This document shows positions 27,368 through 35,710 of a DNA stretch of 64,000 nucleotides, one piece after another. The stretch spans positions 496,001-560,000 of the forward strand of contig NZ_BMPO01000002.1 of assembly GCF_014647635.1 (NCBI RefSeq), written 5' to 3'. The notes under the pieces were generated by a model. The model saw only the letters and a program-made list of their open reading frames with translations. It did not search any database and was not told where the DNA came from. Numbering within the stretch: position 1 is the stretch's first letter; every line of letters begins with the position of its first letter. This DNA is from Pseudomonas matsuisoli. GTDB lineage: Bacteria; Pseudomonadota; Gammaproteobacteria; Pseudomonadales; Pseudomonadaceae. The position numbers were made by a program, and so were the translations under genes.

Positions 27368-28066
27368 ATGCTGCAGGTCCAGCAACTTCACCAGTACTAC
27401 GGCGGCAGCCACATCCTGCGCGGGCTCTCGTTCGACGCGAAAATCGGCGAAGTCACGTGCCTCCTAGGTCGCAACGGTGTCGGTAAGACGACGCTGCTCA
27501 AATGCCTGATGGGCCTGATCCCGGCGAAGGAAGGCAAGGTCGAATGGGAAGGCAAGGCCATCACCGGCTACAAACCTCACCAACGCGTACAGGCGGGCAT
27601 CGCCTACGTGCCCCAAGGTCGCGAAATATTCCCGCGCCTGACCGTCGAAGAGAACCTGCTGATGGGCCTGTCGCGCTTCCCGGCCGGACAGGCGAAAACG
27701 GTGCCAGCGTTCATCTACGAGCTCTTCCCTGTCCTGCTGGAAATGAAACACCGCCGGGGCGGTGATCTGTCCGGCGGGCAGCAACAGCAACTCGCCATCG
27801 GCCGCGCGCTAGCCAGCCAACCACGGCTCTTGATCCTCGACGAACCCACCGAGGGTATCCAGCCCTCGGTCATCAAAGAGATCGGCGTGGTCATCAAGAA
27901 ACTCGCCGAGCGTGGCGACATGGCGATCCTGCTGGTCGAGCAGTTCTACGACTTCGCGGCTGAGCTGGCCGACCAGTACCTGGTGATGAGCCGCGGCGAA
28001 ATCATCCAGCAGGGTCGCGGGGAAACGATGGAAGCGGATGGGGTGCGGGGGCTGGTGGCCATATGA
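27368..28066 (+). CDS. urtE: urea ABC transporter ATP-binding protein UrtE
   Basis: A 232-residue LivF-type ATPase: Walker A GRNGVGKTT, signature LSGGQQQQLAIGRAL, Walker B LLILDEPTEGIQPS. Its length and the QFYDFAAELADQYLVM tail are typical of UrtE. It is the last gene of the urea import block; a repeat rather than an overlap separates it from urtD. Confidence 0.93.
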   Translation: MLQVQQLHQYYGGSHILRGLSFDAKIGEVTCLLGRNGVGKTTLLKCLMGLIPAKEGKVEWEGKAITGYKPHQRVQAGIAYVPQGREIFPRLTVEENLLMGLSRFPAGQAKTVPAFIYELFPVLLEMKHRRGGDLSGGQQQQLAIGRALASQPRLLILDEPTEGIQPSVIKEIGVVIKKLAERGDMAILLVEQFYDFAAELADQYLVMSRGEIIQQGRGETMEADGVRGLVAI

Positions 28067-28077
28067 GCCGTACGACC

Positions 28078-28509
28078 CTATAGCGACTCGATGAAGTCCA
28101 ACAGCGCCTCTCGATCCTCGGGCGGCAGCGCCCGTACACGATCGCGCGCCGGCTGTGCTTCACCCTCATGCCAAAGGATCGCCTCGAGTGAGGTGGCAAC
28201 TCTGGCAAGCGTTCGTATTGAGTAGCGGACCGGCACCACTGCGGTTCCGGGGCTCGCTACCCGCCGGTACCCAACCACCCCGGAAGAGCGCATTTCCCAC
28301 GAAGAACTCCATCCGCCGCGAGGGCACGAGATTGGCACTCGGCATCGAAAGCGCGTTTTGTCATGCTGCGAAGTGGTCGTCGCGCCGCCCGGTTTGAGCT
28401 CGGCCGGCTCCAACTCGGCGACTCGGGGTGGTTTGTCACATCCAGCAAGCAGAAGGCATAGCGACGCGACCGACAGGCAACCAAATGCCGGCCATCGTTT
28501 ATGGCTCAT
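28078..28509 (-). pseudogene. remnant of a di-haem (DUF1111/CCP-like) lipoprotein oxidase
   Basis: An open frame of 143 residues looks like one gene but is a patchwork. The first 45 residues are a lipoprotein signal (LCLLLAGC, lipobox Cys24) and mature start. After a frameshift near 28365, the neighbouring frame reads MPSANLVPSRRMEFFVGNALF, typical of DUF1111 proteins, and ends in a haem motif CQSCH around 28190. The original frame then resumes with SLEAILWHEGEA...RALPPEDREALLDFIESL, the usual C-terminus of the same family. About 300 central residues are missing. The gene overlaps the SCO gene stop (ATGA), showing a former operon. It cannot make a working enzyme. Confidence 0.75.
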
Positions 28510-29135
28510 CGCGTACGCACCAGTGCAGGTAGCACGTCTGCCAATGCGTCGACATCCAGCGGCGAGCTGACCACCCCACGCTGCTGGCCATCGGGGCCGA
28601 TCAGTGCCAGGTTGCCACTATGGCTGACGGTGTACCCTGGTTGAGACGTATCGCCCGGCACGAACGGCAATCTCAAGGCGTTGGCGGCGAGTGTCACCTG
28701 ATCCAACGTTCCCGTCATGCCGGCAAATCCGGGGTTGAAGTACTCAACGTACTGCTGCAGCAGTTCAGGGGTATCCCGATGTGGATCGACGCCCACCATC
28801 ACGACCCGTAAGCGCTGCTGAGCCTCCTCGGGCAGGCGTTCGTAAAGGGCACGTAACTCGGCCAGAGTGGTGGGACAAATATCCGGGCAGTACGTGTATC
28901 CGAATAGCATCAGCGTCCACTTACCAGAGAAGTAATCCCCCGAAAAAGGCTCGTGGGAAGCGGTTTCCAATGCTGCAGACGGCAGCGCCATCGGTTTGGG
29001 AAGCAGGACGATCCGCGCCGTCAACAATTGTGCGCTATCGGATGCGCGCGCCCCACCCAACATCCAATAGCCGAAGCCCATGCCTACCAAAGTGCACAAC
29101 GCGACGGCCAGTACGACACTAGGTTTCAGTTTCAT
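28506..29135 (-). CDS. SCO1/SenC-family copper chaperone
   Basis: A 209-residue membrane-anchored thioredoxin-fold protein. A single N-terminal helix (VVLAVALCTLVGMGFGYWML) exports the domain to the periplasm. The copper ligands Cys83 and Cys87 (CPDIC) and His172 (SHSGN) are all present. SCO proteins deliver copper to cytochrome oxidase CuA or act as thiol reductases. It sits in a copper-related neighbourhood (DUF2946 proteins, OprC/NosA-type receptor) and was once coupled to the downstream haem-protein gene that is now broken. Confidence 0.92.
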   Translation of the reverse strand: MKLKPSVVLAVALCTLVGMGFGYWMLGGARASDSAQLLTARIVLLPKPMALPSAALETASHEPFSGDYFSGKWTLMLFGYTYCPDICPTTLAELRALYERLPEEAQQRLRVVMVGVDPHRDTPELLQQYVEYFNPGFAGMTGTLDQVTLAANALRLPFVPGDTSQPGYTVSHSGNLALIGPDGQQRGVVSSPLDVDALADVLPALVRTR

Positions 29136-29308
29136 CAGCTATACCAACGCAAATACAGGTAAGCCCACGACGTCGATACAGCGTCAGCAGGATCAGCCAA
29201 CGCAATCGTTTATCTCTGAGAGAACGACTCAGACGTATAACGACATCCAGGCTTCATTCGAAGGAACCATCGACAGCCATGAGCACGCTCACGCCTGTTC
29301 GGGTGGTT

Positions 29309-29704
29309 TTAGATTTCGAATACCTGGAATGGAGATGCACGAGGATTCGCCGGAGGCCAGCGGTCTCGCGACAATCGGAAGGCCAGTAGCGGAGGTAAGG
29401 GACGCTTGAGCTCAGCGCCAAGTAAACCCAACAAGCCGAAGAATGCGGCCAGTAGGATTGCGCCGAACACGCTGGCAATGGCACAGCCTGAACCGCCCAT
29501 GGCGTTCGATACGTTGGAGCCCGAATCGCCAAGATCGGCATGCGCGCCGAAACCTGCTTCGAGGGTACAGAACGAGGCATCGAGGCCGCTCAACTGCATG
29601 CCCGCCATCTGACCATGGCTTATCGCGCAGACGAGTGCGCCGAACAGGATGCTCATGCAAAGCATCCAGGCAAGCAGCGATCGGTCGTCTCGGCTCAATT
29701 TCAT
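29309..29704 (-). CDS. DUF2946-family membrane protein, first of three
   Basis: A 131-residue protein with an N-terminal hydrophobic segment (SLLAWMLCMSILFGALVCAISHG), a short loop with GSGC, and a second helix (FGAILLAAFFGLLGLLG). The pattern matches DUF2946 proteins found next to copper receptors in pseudomonads; their function is unproven. It is transcribed away from the two plus-strand relatives, and the resemblance to the next gene (SHGQ..GMQLSG, DASFCTL) shows common descent. Confidence 0.7.
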   Translation of the reverse strand: MKLSRDDRSLLAWMLCMSILFGALVCAISHGQMAGMQLSGLDASFCTLEAGFGAHADLGDSGSNVSNAMGGSGCAIASVFGAILLAAFFGLLGLLGAELKRPLPPLLAFRLSRDRWPPANPRASPFQVFEI

Positions 29705-29957
29705 GGCGGCGACTTTAGCATCAGTTCAATTGAGACCGTATCCGTCACATGTGGCACGTTGCCGCAGCAGAGGACTCGTCTCGTGTCCGCTCACCGGCGA
29801 CGCACATTCTCTTTCTGTATCGCGCTTCCAGACCAGCGAGGCTCGCGATAGCGATTTGCCGTCAGGACGGTTAGGCACCGCCAGATACGCTGAAAACGCG
29901 CAGGCGACTGTCCTGACCAATTGGCGAGGTTCGAACGGCCTGCTAGAGTTCCGCGCC

Positions 29958-30335
29958 ATGAAACCTTCGGACCAACGCCTGCTCGTCGCTTGGCTGCTCA
30001 TGCTCTGCATAGCGGTCAACGTCTTTGCGTGCAGCGTTGGTCACGGGCAGGGCATGGGCTTGGCCCTCAGCGGTATTTTTGATGGTGGGTTCTGTACGCT
30101 CGGTTTGAAGGCTCCGAGTACCACAAGCGATGTGGCCGCCCCCGCCGCCGATTCGAACGCCCTGCTCTTCTTGAAATGCCCGTTCTGCGCATCCGTTCCA
30201 CTGAGCACGGTAGCGCTGCTGGCATTGATGTGGATCGTTCGCACCCGAAACGCAATTCCCCGCGTTCGCTCGGACGGCCACCACGCTGTCCTCCCGCGAG
30301 ATGAACGCCCGCCGCTCAACCCCCGAGCACCCTGA
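29958..30335 (+). CDS. DUF2946-family membrane protein, second of three
   Basis: A 125-residue paralogue of the neighbouring minus-strand gene: RLLVAWLLMLCIAVNVFACSVGHGQGMGLALSG, then FDGGFCTLG, a CPFCASVPLS motif and a second helix. The ATG at 29958 is where the family similarity begins; the longer in-frame reading from 29649 has no family match and overlaps the divergent promoter region. Two helices and conserved Cys/His suggest a membrane copper-linked role, unproven. Confidence 0.7.
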   Translation: MKPSDQRLLVAWLLMLCIAVNVFACSVGHGQGMGLALSGIFDGGFCTLGLKAPSTTSDVAAPAADSNALLFLKCPFCASVPLSTVALLALMWIVRTRNAIPRVRSDGHHAVLPRDERPPLNPRAP

Positions 30336-30574
30336 CGCCATTTCTACGCCTCGCTAAAGCACAGGTCCCGAGCCGTGCGCCCGAGTGCGCGGCTACGTGA
30401 CGAACGTTCTTCCTGCTTCAGGAATATGCGTATGGCTGTTCACTTTTCCCTTGAATTGCGAAGACCTCGCGGAATGCAAGTCCGCTTTAACGGCGACGGG
30501 CATTCGACATCAGTCGAGTGTCGCATCGCTGCTCGCACGACGGCTGAACCGTCCCACTGGGCGCCGGTTCCGTA

Positions 30575-30994
30575 ATGAAGACCCGTCGTGTGCCCTTCGC
30601 TATTCAGCGCCCCACCGCTGCATGGCTGGCACTTTTTGCCATGGTGCTGCTGTATGCAGCACCGCTGATCTCGCGCGCACAGCACGCAACACACCACGTG
30701 CACGAAGCCGTGCATGCACACATGCATCATGGGGCCGATGCCGCTTCCGAGCATGCGCACATGCACATGCCGGATACAGGCGACACATCTTCCGGGCATG
30801 CACACGGGCTATGTGATGCCTGCGACTACTGCTCACTGCTGATCTTTTCGCCCGCGCTGGGCAATCCGTTCCCCTTCATGCCCCCTTCTGCGGGGGGCTT
30901 ATCACCCACCATCGTTGCGTCCCCTGACGCACTACACGACATCCCGCTCCTTTCCTCACAAGCCCGAGCCCCGCCAATCCACCTCGTCCACTGA
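30575..30994 (+). CDS. DUF2946-family His-rich exported protein, third of three
   Basis: A 139-residue protein with an N-terminal helix or signal (AAWLALFAMVLLYAAPLI), a His-rich stretch (about residues 37-78, some 17 His plus several Met) and the CDACDYCSLL motif followed by a second hydrophobic segment. DUF2946 proteins of this form usually lie directly upstream of the OprC/NosA-type TonB copper receptor, as here (53 bases apart). The His/Met content fits periplasmic copper binding. The 239 bases before it hold no supported gene. Confidence 0.75.
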   Translation: MKTRRVPFAIQRPTAAWLALFAMVLLYAAPLISRAQHATHHVHEAVHAHMHHGADAASEHAHMHMPDTGDTSSGHAHGLCDACDYCSLLIFSPALGNPFPFMPPSAGGLSPTIVASPDALHDIPLLSSQARAPPIHLVH

Positions 30995-31047
30995 ACCTCC
31001 GCGCTGTCGAGCGCCGCGCTTTATTCTTTTGACGAGGAACCTAATCG

Positions 31048-33174
31048 ATGTCTCTGCCACACCAAAAACACACGCACTCCATACACCACACGCTTACCTT
31101 GAATGCGCCGGGCTTACGCTGGCGCCAGGCTTTCACCCTGTTCGTACTCGCCAGCGCCTGTGGCAACGCATTCGCACGAACGAGCACCGCACCAGACGAC
31201 ACACTAGCGCCCACCGTCATCACGGCGGTGCAGCAAAGCTCACCACTGACGCTGGTCACCAACCCCAGGGATGCCAGGCAGCCCGTGCCGGCCTCCGATG
31301 CCACGGATTACCTTAAGACCATTCCCGGCTTTTCCGCCATTCGTGCCGGCGGAACCAACGGTGATCCGGTGCTGCGCGGGATGTTCGGCTCGCGGCTGAA
31401 CGTCTTGGTCAACGGCGGACAAATGATTGGTGCTTGTCCGGCACGGATGGATGCACCCAGCTCGTACATTTCGCCCGAGACATTCGACCGGCTGACAGTG
31501 GTCAAGGGCCCACAGACCGTCATCTGGGGACCTGGCGCCTCAGCGGGGACCGTACGATTCGATCGCGAACCCGAGCAATTCGATGAGCCTGGCACGCGCC
31601 TTGAAGGCAGCGTACTCGCCGGCTCGCATGGACGCGTCGACAAGGTCATCGATGGCGCCGTCGGCAATTCGACGGGCTATATCCGCATGACCGGCAACCA
31701 ATCCCGCGCGGACGACTACGACAACGGTGATGGCGATACCGTCCCGTCGAAATGGGAAAAGTGGAACGGGGATGTCGCCGTCGGCTGGACACCGGATGCC
31801 GATACGCTGGTCGAGCTCACCGCTGGCAAGGGCGATGGCGAATCTCGCTACGGTGGACGCAGCATGGACGGCTCACAGTTCAAGCGCGAAAGCCTGGGTT
31901 TGCGTTTTGAGAAACGCAACATCGGCTCGGTACTCGATAGCCTGGAAGGTCAGGTTTACTACAACTACGCCGACCATGTGATGGACAACTTCCGTCTTCG
32001 CACACCTGACCCCACCAGCATGATGCCCATGCCCATGCCGATGGCCGCGCAGGTCGATCGTCGTACGCTCGGTGGCCGGCTGGCCGCCACCTTCAAATGG
32101 TCCGAGGTCGATCTCGTCGCCGGTGTCGATGCACAACGTAGCGAACACCGCGATCGCAGTTCCGCGTACGACATGATGAGTCAGACCTACACCGACGCTG
32201 ACGCTTTCGCCTGGAACAAAGATGCGGTGATGCACAACTATGGCGCCTTCAGTGAGCTAACGTGGTATGCCGCTGAACGCAATCGCGTCGTCGCGGGCGC
32301 ACGCATCGACCATGCTCAAGCCAAAGACTTTCGGAGCACGAGCGGCATGATGGGGATGGCCAACCCCACTAGCGGAAAGACGCGCCAGGACAACTTACCC
32401 AGCGGCTTCGCGCGCGTTGAACACGATCTCGAATCCCTTCCGGCGACGGCCTATGCCGGTATCGGTCATGTGCAACGCTTCCCTGACTATTGGGAGCTGT
32501 ATTCCCCAGGTAGTGGCCCAACGGGCAGCGTCAATGCGTTCGATGCGGTCAAGCCGGAGAAGACGACGCAGCTCGACGTCGGCATCCAATACAAAGGCGA
32601 TCGGTTCGACGCCTGGGCGTCGGGTTATGTCGGCCAAGTGCGGGACTACATCCTGTTCAGCTACTCGCCCGGCATGATGGGCGACAGCTCCCAAGCGGAA
32701 AACATCGATGCCCGCATCATGGGTGGCGAGCTGGGCGCGGCCTATCGCTTGACGGACCATTGGAAAACCGACTCGACGCTGGCCTATGCCTGGGGCAAGA
32801 ACAGCTCGGACGGCGAGGCGCTGCCGCAGATGCCGCCGTTGGAAGCGCGACTGGGGCTGACGTATCAACGTTCGGACTGGAGTGCCGGCGCCCTGTGGCG
32901 TGTCGTCTCACAGCAGAACCGCGTCGCCGAAGGCAAAGGCAATGTGGTGGGCCAGGACTTCGGCAAGAGCAGCGGCTTTGGGGTGTTCTCCCTCAATGGC
33001 GCGTACCGCATCAACGCGCATTTCAAAGTGAGCGCAGGTGTCGACAACCTGTTCGACAGGAACTACACCGAGCACCTCAACCTCGCGGGTGACGCCGGCT
33101 TTGGCTACCCCGGTGACCGGGCGATCGACGAGCCCGGGCGCACCCTTTGGACCAAGTTGGACGTGAAGTTCTAA
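31048..33174 (+). CDS. TonB-dependent copper receptor, OprC/NosA type
   Basis: A 708-residue outer-membrane receptor. A long N-terminus precedes a hydrophobic signal (FTLFVLASACGNAFA). The plug domain includes GACPARMDAPSSYISPE, characteristic of the OprC/NosA family, and the barrel ends in aromatic KLDVKF. Methionine-rich loops (MMPMPMPM, near residue 330, and SGMMGM) are typical of copper-binding receptors. OprC imports copper across the outer membrane and NosA is needed for copper loading of N2O reductase (established). The neighbouring DUF2946 and SCO genes support copper. Confidence 0.9.
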   Translation: MSLPHQKHTHSIHHTLTLNAPGLRWRQAFTLFVLASACGNAFARTSTAPDDTLAPTVITAVQQSSPLTLVTNPRDARQPVPASDATDYLKTIPGFSAIRAGGTNGDPVLRGMFGSRLNVLVNGGQMIGACPARMDAPSSYISPETFDRLTVVKGPQTVIWGPGASAGTVRFDREPEQFDEPGTRLEGSVLAGSHGRVDKVIDGAVGNSTGYIRMTGNQSRADDYDNGDGDTVPSKWEKWNGDVAVGWTPDADTLVELTAGKGDGESRYGGRSMDGSQFKRESLGLRFEKRNIGSVLDSLEGQVYYNYADHVMDNFRLRTPDPTSMMPMPMPMAAQVDRRTLGGRLAATFKWSEVDLVAGVDAQRSEHRDRSSAYDMMSQTYTDADAFAWNKDAVMHNYGAFSELTWYAAERNRVVAGARIDHAQAKDFRSTSGMMGMANPTSGKTRQDNLPSGFARVEHDLESLPATAYAGIGHVQRFPDYWELYSPGSGPTGSVNAFDAVKPEKTTQLDVGIQYKGDRFDAWASGYVGQVRDYILFSYSPGMMGDSSQAENIDARIMGGELGAAYRLTDHWKTDSTLAYAWGKNSSDGEALPQMPPLEARLGLTYQRSDWSAGALWRVVSQQNRVAEGKGNVVGQDFGKSSGFGVFSLNGAYRINAHFKVSAGVDNLFDRNYTEHLNLAGDAGFGYPGDRAIDEPGRTLWTKLDVKF

Positions 33175-33220
33175 ACGCGCACTGGCGCTATTTGGCTGCG
33201 AGGACTTTTCAGCCGTTTAT

Positions 33221-33257
33221 CCTTATGGTCGTTTCCCGTGGGGAAACGACCATAAGG
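33221..33257. terminator. perfect 17-bp palindrome after the copper receptor
   Basis: A flawless 17-bp inverted repeat (left arm CCTTATGGTCGTTTCCC) with a GTG loop, 47 bases past the receptor stop. It is a very stable hairpin but lacks a T-run, so it may be a Rho-assisted or two-way terminator, or a protein-binding palindrome. Confidence 0.55.
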
Positions 33258-33287
33258 CTGGACAGACGCGTAGCCAGGTCATTGGGC

Positions 33288-33311
33288 GGGCATAGCGCAC
33301 ATGCTATGCCC
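33288..33311 (+). other. hairpin upstream of the cobalamin riboswitch
   Basis: GGGCATAGC / GCTATGCCC form a 9-bp stem with a 6-base loop, 30 bases past the larger palindrome and just before the riboswitch core. It may be the leader's first helix or a second terminator of the copper receptor transcript. Confidence 0.4.
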
Positions 33312-33340
33312 CCGAGCGAAATAGGCGTAGCGTACGTGGC

Positions 33341-33520
33341 GATGGTTCCGGCCCGCCGGATGAAAAGGGAACGGGGTGAGGTTCACTTAGTGAGCCGATG
33401 CCCCGGCTGCCCCCGCAACTGTAAGCGCTGGATGCCACACGAATACCACTGATCGCCGTATTGGGAAGGTGTGTGGCGTATTGACGCGCAAGCCAGGAGA
33501 CCTGCCATCGCAACGGCATC
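33341..33520 (+). ncRNA. cobalamin (adenosylcobalamin-class) riboswitch
   Basis: The conserved blocks appear in order: GGATGAAAAGGGAAC and GGGGTGAGG (33358-33380), GCCCCCGCAACTGTAA (33409-33424), a GGGAAGGTG segment (33463-33471) and the closing B12 box AGCCAGGAGACCTGCC (33491-33506). The CbiM-like gene starts 67 bases later, so cobalamin should repress it. The long stem between copper receptor and riboswitch separates the two transcripts. Confidence 0.92.
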
Positions 33521-33572
33521 AAGCCAGTCCTCTTTACATTCGAACGCGCGGTGGGCGCGTGAAGGAGTCAAC

Positions 33573-34253
33573 ATGCACATTGAACCCGGCGTCGTCGACG
33601 GCGCCAAGCTCGTCCTCAGCTATGCAACAGCCGTAGGGGCATTCGGACTGGCTGCACACATGGCCAGGGACAGCATCCGCAACAACGGTGGAATTGGGCC
33701 GCTTGCCTTGCGAAGCTTGATGACCACGGTGCTGGTCTTCTGTTTTTTTGAGGTATTGCCGCACCATCCGGTCGGCGTTTCTGAAGTCCACCTGATCCTC
33801 GGCTCTACCCTTCTATTGCTGTTCGGCGCCGGAGCGTCGGCCATCGGCTTGGCCATGGGGTTGCTCCTACAGGGGGTTTTCTTCGCCCCCTTCGATCTGC
33901 CGCAATACGGCATGAATGTCACTACCCTGCTGGTACCGCTCTGGGCGATCAGCTTGCTGGCCAAACGCATCCTTCCCGAAGGCACCGCCTACGTAGATAC
34001 GCGCTACACCCAAGCGCTTGCACTCTCGACCGCTTACCAGGGCGGCATCGTGGCCTGGGTCGCGTTCTGGGCACTTTACGGACACGGTTTCACCACCGAA
34101 AACCTCGTGTCGATAGGTTCCTTTGGCGTGGCTTACATGAGCGTCATTCTGGTCGAGCCTTTGATTGATCTGGGCGTACTCGCGGCCGCGAAAGCGATGG
34201 CACGTTTCAGCCAGGGCCCGCTGTTCAACCGCAGGTTGCACCAGCCGGCCTAA
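33573..34253 (+). CDS. CbiM-like cobalt transporter membrane protein
   Basis: A 226-residue polytopic protein starting MHIEPGVVDGAKL, the short N-terminal motif of CbiM/NikM S-components in which the first residues bind the metal (Met1, His2). About six to seven helices follow. The ATG at 33573 has GAAGGAG 5 bases upstream. No ECF ATPase (CbiO) or CbiQ gene is adjacent, so it may work alone or with distant partners. Control by a cobalamin riboswitch makes cobalt uptake for B12 synthesis the best prediction. Confidence 0.8.
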   Translation: MHIEPGVVDGAKLVLSYATAVGAFGLAAHMARDSIRNNGGIGPLALRSLMTTVLVFCFFEVLPHHPVGVSEVHLILGSTLLLLFGAGASAIGLAMGLLLQGVFFAPFDLPQYGMNVTTLLVPLWAISLLAKRILPEGTAYVDTRYTQALALSTAYQGGIVAWVAFWALYGHGFTTENLVSIGSFGVAYMSVILVEPLIDLGVLAAAKAMARFSQGPLFNRRLHQPA

Positions 34254-34269
34254 CGTACTCCATTGAAAT

Positions 34270-34294
34270 AAGGGGGTTGTCATCCAGCCCCCTT
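34270..34294. terminator. hairpin terminator between convergent genes
   Basis: AAGGGGG and CCCCCTT form a 7-bp stem around an 11-base loop in the 48-base gap between the CbiM-like gene and the convergent amino-acid ABC operon. Confidence 0.5.
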
Positions 34295-34301
34295 CGTCCT
34301 T

Positions 34302-35060
34302 CTAGAACCGCCGTAGAAACTGCTGGATCCGCTCTCCACTCGTATCGCTGAAGAATTCCTCGGTACCGCAATTCTTCACAACGCTTCCGTTCTCCATGAA
34401 TACGATGCGGTCTGCCGCCTCTTGAGCGAACCGCAGCTCATGCGTCACCACCAGCATGGTCATACCGGAGCGCGCCAGCTCCCGCATGACCGTCAGCACT
34501 TCGTCTCGAAGCTCCGGATCGAGCGCCGACGTGGGTTCGTCGAAGAAAATGACTTCGGGCTCCATCGCCAGGCCTCGGGCAATCGCGACGCGCTGTTTCT
34601 GTCCGCCGGAGAGTTTGGCCGGATAGGCATCGGCCTTATCGGCGAGCCCCACCTGTGCAAGTAGTCGAGTACCCCGCTCCACCGCCGCTTCACGCGAAAC
34701 CTTCTTTACGCTAACCAAACCTTCGATGACGTTTTGAAGCGCTGTCATGTGCGGGAAAAGATTGAAGGACTGAAACACCATCGCGGTCTTCTGCCTAAGC
34801 CGGGCAATCTGAGCCCGTGCGGCGCGGTCGAAACGCCCGTTCTTGGGAATCACAACCTCGTGGCCACAGATTTCGAGCGTGCCAGCATCCGGCTTTTCCA
34901 GCAGATTCAGCGAACGCAGTAGCGTTGTCTTCCCAGAGCCGGACGGCCCAAGGATGACCACCACTTCGCCGGCATTCACTTCAAGACTCACGTCTTTAAG
35001 AACCTTGAGCGCTCCGAAGGATTTGCTCAACGAGGCGACCCGTACCTTTGTTTCGCTCAT
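34302..35060 (-). CDS. polar amino-acid ABC transporter ATP-binding protein
   Basis: A 252-residue GlnQ/TcyN-type ATPase: Walker A GPSGSGKTT, Q-loop MVFQSFNLFPHMT, signature LSGGQKQRVAIARGL, Walker B VIFFDEPTSALDPEL and H-loop VVTHEL. It overlaps the permease gene by four bases and ends the operon. A C-S lyase gene at the head of the cluster suggests sulfur amino acids (cystine, cystathionine or S-substituted cysteines) as cargo. Confidence 0.92.
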   Translation of the reverse strand: MSETKVRVASLSKSFGALKVLKDVSLEVNAGEVVVILGPSGSGKTTLLRSLNLLEKPDAGTLEICGHEVVIPKNGRFDRAARAQIARLRQKTAMVFQSFNLFPHMTALQNVIEGLVSVKKVSREAAVERGTRLLAQVGLADKADAYPAKLSGGQKQRVAIARGLAMEPEVIFFDEPTSALDPELRDEVLTVMRELARSGMTMLVVTHELRFAQEAADRIVFMENGSVVKNCGTEEFFSDTSGERIQQFLRRF

Positions 35061-35710
35061 CGTGTATGCCTCGTCAAACGGCCTTCAAGCCAGGTCTGCA
35101 GGATGGTCAGGAACTGATTGATGACCCAGTAGATCGCGCCAACCATCAAGAACATCTCCATGTAACGGAAGGTCGTTGCCCCCACCTGCTCAGCGACTCG
35201 TGTGAGCTCCATGACCGTAATAGTCGACGCCAGCGAGGTGTCTTTGATCAGGGCGATCAACCGACTTCCCATGGGTGGCAATGCAATGCGCAACGCTTGC
35301 GGCATGATGATGCGGCGCAAGCACGTCCAGTACCCCATGCTCATCGATTCCGCCGCTTCCCATTGGCCGGGGTCCACCGAGTTGATACCTGACCGGAAGA
35401 TCTCGCTAAGGTACGCGGCGGAAAACAGCGTAAGTGCGATCAATGCCGATGGAATCGGTGAAAGTACGATCCCATAATGGGGCAGACCGAAGTAAATCAA
35501 CAGGATCTGCACCAACAGTGGCGTTCCCCGGAAGATCGAAACGTACGAAAAGGCGATCACCTTGAACACACGCACGGAGGAATTACGAAGCAGCGCGATC
35601 AACATGCCGAGCATGCTGCCAAGGACGAATGCCCCCAGGCCGAGGCCCAGGGTCATTACGATGGCCTTTTCCAGCAGCGGCAATGCGCGTAGGAACAGCT
35701 CCCACATCAC
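35057..35710 (-). CDS. polar amino-acid ABC transporter permease
   Basis: A 217-residue HisM/GlnP/TcyL-type permease with about five helices. The conserved cytoplasmic EAA loop is visible as QWEAAESMSMGYW. It is homodimeric in most such systems, which would explain the single permease gene. It starts immediately after the binding-protein stop and overlaps the ATPase gene. Confidence 0.92.
   Translation of the reverse strand: MMWELFLRALPLLEKAIVMTLGLGLGAFVLGSMLGMLIALLRNSSVRVFKVIAFSYVSIFRGTPLLVQILLIYFGLPHYGIVLSPIPSALIALTLFSAAYLSEIFRSGINSVDPGQWEAAESMSMGYWTCLRRIIMPQALRIALPPMGSRLIALIKDTSLASTITVMELTRVAEQVGATTFRYMEMFLMVGAIYWVINQFLTILQTWLEGRLTRHTR

Noticed and set aside
28155-28397. Plus-strand small frame opposite the haem-protein remnant
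   Set aside because: The minus-strand frames carry family similarity; this one does not.
30385-30816. A 143-residue frame overlapping the third DUF2946 gene
   Set aside because: It overlaps most of the His-rich DUF2946 gene in another frame, has no ribosome site and becomes Ala/His/Arg repeats from the shifted His codons.
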